Source: Vreelandella lionensis (GTDB lineage Bacteria; Pseudomonadota; Gammaproteobacteria; Pseudomonadales; Halomonadaceae). Taken from it: 64,000 bases of DNA. A program made the position numbers and the translations under genes. The notes under the pieces are model-generated. The model saw only the letters and a program-made list of their open reading frames with translations. It was not told where the DNA came from and did not search any database. The stretch is from NCBI RefSeq assembly GCF_002087295.1, contig NZ_MWVI01000094.1:1-64000 (forward strand), read 5' to 3'. Below are positions 57,487 through 64,000 of this stretch, piece by piece (position 1 is the first letter of the stretch; each line of letters opens with the position of its first letter).

Positions 57487-59337
57487 CTAGAATTCTGGAC
57501 CAATCGAAAAGTGCACGCGGAAAGCGTCGTCGATATCAAAGGGATGTGCGATGTCGAAACGTATCGGGCCGACGGGAGACACCCAGCGCACGCCCACGCC
57601 CGCGCCTGTTTTAAGGCCAGTCGGGCCCCAATTATCGAACGCATCCCCTGTATCAATAAAGGTGGCGCCCCACCAGTCTCCCGTAACACGACGCTGATAC
57701 TCTAATGTGGAGGTCAGCATTTGTTGGCCGCCACGTAAGCGACCTTCTTCATTACGCGGTGACAAGCTCTCGTAGGAGTAACCGCGTACGCTGCGATCAC
57801 CGCCTGCGAAGAAACGCAGCGATGGCGGAAGCTTGTCAAAGTCACCGGTCTCGATAGCGCCAATGCTTAATCGAGCTAAAAAGCGGTTGTCACTGCCGAT
57901 GGTGCGAATCCATTCGGTATCGCCGGTTAGCCGGGTGAATTTGGCGTCAGACCCCCAGGCTCTGTCAGAGTACTCAATCGATAACTGCTGACGATCGCCC
58001 CACAGAGGAAAACGTTGAGGACGAGTGCGGGTTCGCGACCACTGAATCCCTGGATAAAACAGCCAAACCTCATCAGCTTGGCCGCCCTGGGTAAAGTCTT
58101 CATACGTTGTCCGGAAGTAGAGCGTTTGTACCCAACGGTTCTCAAATTCCCAACGCCGAGCCACTTCTACGGTGCCTTCCAAGGATTTTGTGTCGCCATC
58201 GTCAATATTGCGCACGCCATACTGCAGGCGGTAGTTATCCCGTATCGGGTCCTCTAGCGGAATATTGTATACCCCCGTAAAACGCTGTTCAGGGGCAGAA
58301 AGATAGAGATCATGATCCAGACTGTGACCAAACCGGTTGATCCATGGCTGCTGCCAGCCAAAACGCAGGCGTGGGCCTACATCTGTGGCATAACCTATAC
58401 CTACCTCAAACTGGTGGCGATCTGCCGGCTCGACACTGATATCGATGGGCAAGCGGGTATCGTCACGGCTATTAATATTGAGAGCACTGGCAAGCGCTGC
58501 ACTACTTACTCTAGAGCGTTCAGGCTGCGATGCAGTGGCTTCGTTCCACCAGGGCGACCCTCCGCTCGGCGGAGCGATTGTCAATTCTTGAGCTGTTTCC
58601 AGCCGGGGCCGTACGGAGACAGAACTAAACCATCCTGTTTCAGCTAAACGCTGATTATAGCGGGCCAGGGATTCCGCTAGGTAAGGCTCACCAGCACGAA
58701 ACGTCTGCATTTGTCGCAGCCGCTCAGGTTCAATATGGCTGCCCGTAATAAATGTATCGCCAAAGTGATAGCGTGGTCCGCTATCAAAGGTCATATAGAG
58801 GCGAGCGCTTTCCAAGTAAGGGCGCACTTCCATCCGTCGATCTGAAAAGCCCCAGTCGAAGTAGCCCCGCTCAATAGCTAGACCGGCAAACTGGCTACGT
58901 AGGCTGTCCCAGGGGGCATGGCGCAGCGGCTCCCCCTGCTTTAAAGGAAAATCATCAAGCGCGTCTTGGAAAGGGGGGTCATTGTTCGCATCCCCTGTAA
59001 TACTGATGTCGAGTACTTCAATCACTACCTGAGACCCTGATTCAATACGCACGGCGATGGGCGACTGATCTAGCTCGACAGTAATATCAGGTTCGTAATA
59101 GCCATATACTCGCATGGCTTCTTGCGTGCGCTGGCGTATTTCACCTTCCAAGCGGGCATCGGTGTACTGGTCGGCCTCAATATTTTCTAAATAGGCCTCA
59201 ATATTAACTAGCACACGCCCATCAACACCGCTGATGTCTGCTTCAAGGGCCCAAGAGACCGATGAAGCAGACATCAGCGGCAGCACCAGTAAATACGCCA
59301 CTTGTTTGGCCGTAGGCCACCGCCGTTGTCTTCCCAT
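57487..59337 (-). CDS. tamA: TamA outer-membrane translocation protein
   Basis: A 616-residue Omp85 family protein with a signal peptide (cleavage near SWALEAD), three N-terminal POTRA domains (about residues 25-265), and a 16-stranded barrel with the conserved FFAGGDRSVRGYSYESLSP motif and terminal Phe. A Ser/Pro/Gly-rich insert (APPSGGSPWWNEATAS) sits between the last POTRA and the barrel. It cooperates with TamB, encoded 9 bases downstream. Confidence 0.92.
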   Translation of the reverse strand: MGRQRRWPTAKQVAYLLVLPLMSASSVSWALEADISGVDGRVLVNIEAYLENIEADQYTDARLEGEIRQRTQEAMRVYGYYEPDITVELDQSPIAVRIESGSQVVIEVLDISITGDANNDPPFQDALDDFPLKQGEPLRHAPWDSLRSQFAGLAIERGYFDWGFSDRRMEVRPYLESARLYMTFDSGPRYHFGDTFITGSHIEPERLRQMQTFRAGEPYLAESLARYNQRLAETGWFSSVSVRPRLETAQELTIAPPSGGSPWWNEATASQPERSRVSSAALASALNINSRDDTRLPIDISVEPADRHQFEVGIGYATDVGPRLRFGWQQPWINRFGHSLDHDLYLSAPEQRFTGVYNIPLEDPIRDNYRLQYGVRNIDDGDTKSLEGTVEVARRWEFENRWVQTLYFRTTYEDFTQGGQADEVWLFYPGIQWSRTRTRPQRFPLWGDRQQLSIEYSDRAWGSDAKFTRLTGDTEWIRTIGSDNRFLARLSIGAIETGDFDKLPPSLRFFAGGDRSVRGYSYESLSPRNEEGRLRGGQQMLTSTLEYQRRVTGDWWGATFIDTGDAFDNWGPTGLKTGAGVGVRWVSPVGPIRFDIAHPFDIDDAFRVHFSIGPEF

Positions 59338-59403
59338 ACCGTTATATCCCTAACCCTATCACCGGCTTAGTGGCTTGTTTCTTCCACATCGTGATGCTGC
59401 TAT

Positions 59404-60237
59404 TTAATTGCGCAGCATTTCCATCTGCGCACTAAAGGCTAGCTGCGCCTGCCGGACCTGCCGTAAGTCGCTCTCAAGCGTGTTTAAGCGCTGGGTCCAC
59501 TGCGCTTCCAGCGCTGTTAATTCAGCTTGGCTAGCAGGCTCTTCTTGAGTATTGAATTCAGCGACAGTAGAAGAGAGCTGCGTTAACTGCTGCTCGACAT
59601 TTTCCCGCCAGATACTCAACTGCTCTTCAGTAGCGGTTCGGTCGCTGGCTACCTGGCGCTCCATGGTATCGAGCCGCTGGTTGATGACCCCCTCTAAATG
59701 AGTAACCTCCTCCACTAAATTTTGCCTACCAGAGGTACCCGCTTGCTCTAAGGCATCTAGCGATGTCCGAATAGCGGCTAGCTGGCTATCACGAAGGGCT
59801 GCTTGCTCCTGAAATTGCTCGAATCGTTGTGAAAATGTCTCAAGCGCCTCATTTGATACAAGCTCTTCATTTTCTGTGAGAAGCCCATAGAGCTCTTCAC
59901 GCGTATTAGTCAATGCCACAGCCAGCTGCTCCTGCTCTTGGAACAGAGTGGACATCTGAGCTTGTACAAAGGTTATCGCATCTTTGACCTCTGTGTCATC
60001 GGAGTCGAGCCTTGCATGAAGATTAGACACCTCACCACTCACACGATGCACTTCTGCTAGCAACCTCTCTCTTTCGTACCAAACCCCTGCTGCTGCTGCG
60101 CCTAATAGCAACATCAACAGAATCAATACGAGCCAAAGCGGCCATAATCGCGGCCCCCTGCGATGGCGTAAGTGCTGTGCTGTCAGGCTTTGATCCACGT
60201 CGGGAACAATACGCTGAGATGAAGTGGCATCGGACAT
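59404..60237 (-). CDS. Membrane-anchored coiled-coil protein of unknown function
   Basis: A 277-residue protein with a cytoplasmic N-terminal tail (about 30 residues), one membrane segment (LWLVLILLMLLLGAAAAGVW) and a long periplasmic coiled coil rich in Gln, Glu, Leu. No known domain was recognised. It lies between the UDP-glucose dehydrogenase-like gene (9-base gap) and tamA (66 bases), so it may be a cell-envelope spacer or a partner of the TAM machinery. That idea is based on position only. Confidence 0.65.
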   Translation of the reverse strand: MSDATSSQRIVPDVDQSLTAQHLRHRRGPRLWPLWLVLILLMLLLGAAAAGVWYERERLLAEVHRVSGEVSNLHARLDSDDTEVKDAITFVQAQMSTLFQEQEQLAVALTNTREELYGLLTENEELVSNEALETFSQRFEQFQEQAALRDSQLAAIRTSLDALEQAGTSGRQNLVEEVTHLEGVINQRLDTMERQVASDRTATEEQLSIWRENVEQQLTQLSSTVAEFNTQEEPASQAELTALEAQWTQRLNTLESDLRQVRQAQLAFSAQMEMLRN

Positions 60238-60246
60238 ATGTTTTCC

Positions 60247-61539
60247 TTAGAGCGTCGTTGGATCGGCGCGTCGTCCAATTCCCCGATAATGTAAGCCGCA
60301 GCTGGCTACAAAAGCGGGGTCGTAGATATTGCGTCCATCCAATATTAGCTTTTCGCGTAGCAGTGAGGCTAAGCGGTGCCAGTCAGGATTCCAGTAGGCT
60401 TTCCATTCGGTCACTAGCATCAGGGCGTCTGCACCCTGGCAGGCAAGATAAGGATCATCCGCGAACGTCATTAAATCAGCCCGCTGCCCAACCGCCGAGT
60501 AGAGCGCTGGAATAGGCGCCGGGTCGTGTAGTTTGACCGTGACTCCCTGTGCCAAGAGCGCTTCAAGCAGCGTTAACACCGGTGCATGATCAATTCGGGC
60601 GGTGCCTGGTTTGAACGCGGCACCCCAGATCGCCACCGTTTTGCCTGCTAAATCTCCCTCAAAAAATCCCCACAACTTTCTGAACAGCGTCTCTTTTTTC
60701 TGCTCATTGATGTCCATCACCTGCTCAAGCAGCGCCGAGTAGCGACCACTGGATGACTGAACATCGGCTAAGCGCATCAAATCACGCGAGAAGTTAGGGC
60801 CACCAAAGCCACATCCTGGGTAAAGGTACTCAAACCCTATCCGCGTATCTGCGCCCATACCCTGGCGTACATGCTCAACGTCCACTCCTAACGTATCGGC
60901 AAGACCTGCAATTTCATTCATATAACTGATACGGGTAGCCAACATACCATTGATGGCCAGCTTGGTCAGTTCAGCGGCACGACAAGGCATGCATTGAAAC
61001 ACTTCGCTACGACGATTGAAGGCACGCAGTAGCTCTCTTGTCATTTGCTCACCCATGGCGTCATCGCACCCGAGCAGCCAGCGCACTGGACGAGTAAAAG
61101 AGAGCCAGGCTCGCCCTTCTTCCAGAGTGTCAGGCAGTGCCACACGGCTATGCTGGTGTCCCATTAGCGAATGCAAACGCTCGGTCTCGCCCACTGGGAA
61201 TGTTGAATTATTGACCAGCACCGCGCCGCTGTACTCCTGAAACATTGGGTGTTGTAAAAGCGAATTGGCTGACTGACGCTCACTAGGAGAAAGCGCTAAC
61301 CAAACAATATCAGGCGTTTCAGAGACGTCAGGAGTAGCAACGATGGTTAAGTTGCCTGCTGCCATGGCTTGCTCAATCTGTGCCATCAGCGATGGTTCTC
61401 GGCGTAGCCAGTCAGCATTGGCCAGCGTTGGCCACGGAACGCTCTCGTGGAGTAACCAGTCAACGTGATGACCTACCCAAGCAAGCGCCGCCACCGCAGT
61501 TGCGGCGCTTAATTCACTACCATGCAGCAATACACGCAT
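60247..61539 (-). CDS. Degenerate UDP-glucose/GDP-mannose dehydrogenase family protein
   Basis: A 430-residue member of the nucleotide-sugar dehydrogenase family with recognisable central and C-terminal blocks: AELTKLAINGMLATRISYMNE, of which KLAINGMLATRISYMNE is diagnostic, YLYPGCGFGGPNFSRDLMRLA and GAAFKPGTARIDHAP. Two key features are altered. The catalytic Cys of the usual GGSCFPKD motif is Asn here (GGPNFSRD), and the N-terminal Rossmann GxGYVG is replaced by HGSELSAATAVAAL. So NAD-linked oxidation of UDP-glucose is doubtful; a binding or regulatory role is likelier. It is first gene of a group with a coiled-coil protein and tamAB. GGGAG lies about 10 bases before the start. Confidence 0.8.
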   Translation of the reverse strand: MRVLLHGSELSAATAVAALAWVGHHVDWLLHESVPWPTLANADWLRREPSLMAQIEQAMAAGNLTIVATPDVSETPDIVWLALSPSERQSANSLLQHPMFQEYSGAVLVNNSTFPVGETERLHSLMGHQHSRVALPDTLEEGRAWLSFTRPVRWLLGCDDAMGEQMTRELLRAFNRRSEVFQCMPCRAAELTKLAINGMLATRISYMNEIAGLADTLGVDVEHVRQGMGADTRIGFEYLYPGCGFGGPNFSRDLMRLADVQSSSGRYSALLEQVMDINEQKKETLFRKLWGFFEGDLAGKTVAIWGAAFKPGTARIDHAPVLTLLEALLAQGVTVKLHDPAPIPALYSAVGQRADLMTFADDPYLACQGADALMLVTEWKAYWNPDWHRLASLLREKLILDGRNIYDPAFVASCGLHYRGIGRRADPTTL

Positions 61540-61744
61540 TCAGATGCTCTCCCTGGCCAATAAGCGCCGATAAAATAAAGTGTTAGGCGTCATGCTGAGT
61601 TCCTTTCCATGCGTTTCGCGTCAGGAGTGGTTAGAATAACCATAATACTCAACGTTTGAGTGGATGCCACCTTGCCGCTAACCACCGCGAAATGGCAAAC
61701 CATATTCATTTCACTCAAGACCAACTGCCGATGGGGGTTACACC

Positions 61745-62488
61745 ATGCCAGTGACACTTCAGGATAGCACCACTCGCCGCTATCAAGACAACGTCGATGC
61801 CGCAGAAGTTGCGAAATTTGAAGCACTTGCCAGTCGCTGGTGGGATCCAGAGAGCGAATTTAAACCGCTTCACGATATTAACCCTCTGCGCTTGGACTTT
61901 ATCGATGCTCGGGCTGGGCTGGCTGGTAAGAAAGTGCTGGATGTAGGTTGCGGTGGCGGTATTTTGAGCGAATCGATGGCCCATCGAGGAGCCAGCGTGA
62001 CGGGCATTGACCTAGGGGAAGCACCGCTAGGGGTGGCGCGGCTTCACGCTGAAGAGAGTGGCGTTACGGTAGAGTACCGGCATATCAGCGTTGAAGGTTT
62101 AGCCGCTGAAGAGCCAGGGTACTACGATGTGGTGACCTGCATGGAGATGTTGGAGCATGTCCCCGACCCCGCCTCGGTTATCCGTGCCTGCAGTGTACTG
62201 GTTCGCCCCGGTGGCTATGTGTTTTTCTCAACGCTCAATCGCACGCCGAAGTCTTACGCCTTTGCCATCCTAGGGGCCGAATACGTGTTGAAGCTGCTGC
62301 CCCGTGGTACCCACGACTACGCCAAGTTTATTCGCCCTTCCGAAATGGCGAACTGGGCGCGTGCGGCATCTCTTGAGGTGCGTGAGCAAACGGGACTTAC
62401 TTATAACCCTATTACACGGCACTATCGTCTGGTTCCTCATGATGTATCCGTCAATTACATGATGTACTGCCGCAAAGCGAGCGAGTAA
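61745..62488 (+). CDS. ubiG: Ubiquinone biosynthesis O-methyltransferase UbiG
   Basis: A 247-residue SAM-dependent methyltransferase for both O-methylation steps of ubiquinone synthesis. SAM motif I is [16 protein letters not shown], and [29 protein letters not shown], and NYMMYCRK near the C-terminus are typical UbiG segments. It is followed without gap by a HAD phosphatase, as in Pseudomonas (ubiG-mupP). Confidence 0.94.
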   Translation: MPVTLQDSTTRRYQDNVDAAEVAKFEALASRWWDPESEFKPLHDINPLRLDFIDARAGLAGKKVLDVGCGGGILSESMAHRGASVTGIDLGEAPLGVARLHAEESGVTVEYRHISVEGLAAEEPGYYDVVTCMEMLEHVPDPASVIRACSVLVRPGGYVFFSTLNRTPKSYAFAILGAEYVLKLLPRGTHDYAKFIRPSEMANWARAASLEVREQTGLTYNPITRHYRLVPHDVSVNYMMYCRKASE

Positions 62489-63160
62489 ATGTTGATGCCC
62501 TCCCCCCAGGCGATACTGTTTGATTTAGATGGCACATTGGTAGATACCGCCCCCGACTTGGCTGCTGCAACTAACGCGTTAAGAGCCCATCACGGCTTAG
62601 CGGCCCTGCCGTTCCAGGAAATACGTGGGCAAGTGTCTAATGGTGGCAGCGCCCTGGTCACGCTGGCGCTTGGCCTTGAAAGCGGTAGTGACGAGCATGA
62701 TGAGGCAAGGCAGTTCTTGCTGGATGCTTACGAGCAAGCGGTGGCGGTCCATAGCAAGCTTTTCGAGCCGTTAAATGAGTGGCTAACGCAGTGGCACAGT
62801 GAAGAGCGACTTTGGGGAATTGTGACTAATAAACCGCGGCGCTATACCTTGCCGCTTTTGGAAGCGCTGGCGCTAACGCCAGGGGCGTTGCTCTGCGCTG
62901 ATGACTTAAGTGTTAAAAAACCTGCGCCTGAGCCGCTTTGGGAAGCAGCAAAACGCCTCGGTGTTTCCCCCGAGGCGTGCTGGTATATCGGCGACCATGT
63001 TCGCGATATGCAAGCGGCTAAAGCAGCCGGTATGACGGCTGTCGCCGTGGGCTATGGCTATATCAGTGAAGAAGACGACTACCAGAGCTGGCCTGCCGAC
63101 CTGTGGTTTACAACGTGTGATGAGCTGGTAGCCGCTCTTCATGACCACCGCACTGATTAG
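62489..63160 (+). CDS. HAD-family phosphatase, MupP/Gph type
   Basis: A 223-residue haloacid-dehalogenase phosphatase. Motif I is LFDLDGTLVDTAPDL, motif II IVTNKPRRYTLP, motif III KKPAPEP and motif IV YIGDHVRDMQAA. It dephosphorylates a sugar phosphate. Position right after ubiG matches MupP of Pseudomonas, the N-acetylmuramic acid 6-phosphate phosphatase of peptidoglycan recycling, rather than phosphoglycolate phosphatase; sequence alone does not settle it. ATG directly follows the ubiG stop; an ATG two codons later is an alternative. Confidence 0.85.
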   Translation: MLMPSPQAILFDLDGTLVDTAPDLAAATNALRAHHGLAALPFQEIRGQVSNGGSALVTLALGLESGSDEHDEARQFLLDAYEQAVAVHSKLFEPLNEWLTQWHSEERLWGIVTNKPRRYTLPLLEALALTPGALLCADDLSVKKPAPEPLWEAAKRLGVSPEACWYIGDHVRDMQAAKAAGMTAVAVGYGYISEEDDYQSWPADLWFTTCDELVAALHDHRTD

Positions 63161-63180
63161 CCTTCGCCAGTGTGGAAACG

Positions 63181-63942
63181 TTAGACGCGTGGCGGCTGGG
63201 CATCAAACTTCTGGCCGCTAACGCCTTTACTATCAGGCCCCATCAACCATAGGTAAGTGGGCATAACCTCTTCAGGCGTACGCAGTGTAAACGGATCTTC
63301 ACCTGGGTAAGCAGTGCGGCGCATTTGGGTACGCGTAGCGCCTGGATTCAGCGTATTCACCCGAACATTCGTCTGATTCTCTAATTCATCAGCCAGCACC
63401 TCCATAAATCCTTCTGTGGCGAATTTTGACACAGAATAGGCACCCCAATACGCTCGCCCTTTACGGCCAACGCTGGAGGAAGTGAAGATAACCGATGCAT
63501 CATCAGACGCCTGGAGCAATGGCAGCAGCGCTTGAGTCATCCAGATGGGACCATTGATATTGACCTGCATTACCTGATCCCAAAGTTCGGGATTATACTG
63601 CTCGAACGGAGTAATGCGGCCAAGCAGCCCAGCGTTGTGCAATAACCCATCTAGACGGCCAAACTCTTTATCCAGCGTTTCTGCCATATCGTGAAAATCT
63701 TTGAGTGTCGCCCCTTCAAAATTGAGCGGAAAAATAGCCGGCTGTGGCCCGCCAGCCGCTTCAATTTCGTCATAAACGCGTTCAAGTTTAGCAATAGTGC
63801 GGCCTAGCAATATAACGGTAGCCCCATGACGGGCATAGGTTAATGCCGCCGCGCGGCCAATCCCATCTCCCGCACCGGTTACCAACACGACGCGATTTTC
63901 TAGCAGATTGGGCGCTGGTTGATAGTCGATTTTGCAGCTCAT
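63181..63942 (-). CDS. YciK-like short-chain dehydrogenase
   Basis: A 253-residue SDR oxidoreductase. Cofactor loop is VTGAGDGIGRAAALTYA, HNAGLLG precedes the catalytic block, and Ser and YSVSK are present (FTSSSVGRKGRAYWGAYSVSK, cited as GAYSVSK). The N-terminal DYQPAPNLLENRVVLVTGA fits YciK. Its substrate is unknown. In Pseudomonas a homologue also neighbours ubiG-mupP, though on the same strand. The remaining 58 bases of the window hold no gene. Confidence 0.87.
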   Translation of the reverse strand: MSCKIDYQPAPNLLENRVVLVTGAGDGIGRAAALTYARHGATVILLGRTIAKLERVYDEIEAAGGPQPAIFPLNFEGATLKDFHDMAETLDKEFGRLDGLLHNAGLLGRITPFEQYNPELWDQVMQVNINGPIWMTQALLPLLQASDDASVIFTSSSVGRKGRAYWGAYSVSKFATEGFMEVLADELENQTNVRVNTLNPGATRTQMRRTAYPGEDPFTLRTPEEVMPTYLWLMGPDSKGVSGQKFDAQPPRV

Positions 63943-64000
63943 GAGGTTTCCTTGAAGCTAAAAAAGTAAACGGTATTAACCCGCCGACTGGCGTAAGAAG

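Overview
The window reads as chromosomal DNA of a moderately halophilic gammaproteobacterium, most likely Halomonas/Vreelandella (Halomonadaceae). The ectABC ectoine operon with near-canonical Halomonas-type proteins, a BCCT osmolyte carrier, DabAB-type inorganic carbon uptake, the tusDCB-tusE set and the ubiG/mupP/yciK neighbourhood all point that way. No rRNA, tRNA, CRISPR array or prophage was recognised.

Layout. 0.1-0.9 kb: a BKACE-family enzyme. 1.4-3.7 kb: four integron gene cassettes (csaA-like plus three unknown proteins) with attC sites and no integrase in the window. 3.9-10 kb: a flavin amine oxidase, then a LysR regulator divergent from dabB-dabA. 10-14.3 kb: an AttEFGH-like ABC exporter operon with a secreted lipocalin-like lipoprotein. 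14.5-18 kb: small proteins, YheT hydrolase, aldo/keto reductase, dienelactone hydrolase. 18-20.3 kb: YccA-like membrane protein and tusDCB-tusE (tRNA 2-thiolation sulfur relay). 20.4-24.9 kb: XRE-cupin regulator, an HDAC-family deacetylase and, divergent from it, a PatZ-like protein acetyltransferase. 24.9-32.5 kb: pdxH, cytochrome b561, wrbA cluster, smrA, sulfite/nitrite reductase with DUF934, MATE exporter. 32.5-38.9 kb: metH, nfuA, BCCT carrier. 39-41.9 kb: KfrA-like coiled-coil protein divergent from a tyrosine recombinase over a 14-bp-arm palindrome, then sufE. 41.9-46.5 kb: zur-hisI-yidD, followed by an ATP-grasp / inactive-transglutaminase 7TM / retropepsin-like operon. 46.7-53.4 kb: DUF3833 lipoprotein, ectABC, gorA, carbonic anhydrase, cytochrome c', msrA. 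53.4-61.5 kb: tamA-tamB preceded by a coiled-coil membrane protein and a degenerate UDP-glucose dehydrogenase paralogue. 61.7-64 kb: ubiG, a MupP/Gph-type phosphatase and a YciK-like SDR.

Data quality matters here. Eight otherwise intact genes (dabA, the ABC permease, tusD, the acetyltransferase, wrbA, smrA, metH, tamB) are broken by nine single-base-type frameshifts, most of them next to short homopolymers, and metH also carries one in-frame TGA. Several encode core functions, so uncorrected sequencing errors are the simplest explanation, and they are annotated as disrupted but probably functional in the living strain.

The most notable discovery is the cassette cluster at 1.4-3.7 kb. For each cassette the first bases are the exact reverse complement of the R'' box of its own attC. 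The last cassette encodes a protein with an RNKVSGH motif compatible with a HEPN ribonuclease. Second-tier curiosities are the KfrA/recombinase palindrome, the TamAB-linked UDP-glucose dehydrogenase-like protein that lacks the catalytic cysteine, and the acetyltransferase/deacetylase divergon.
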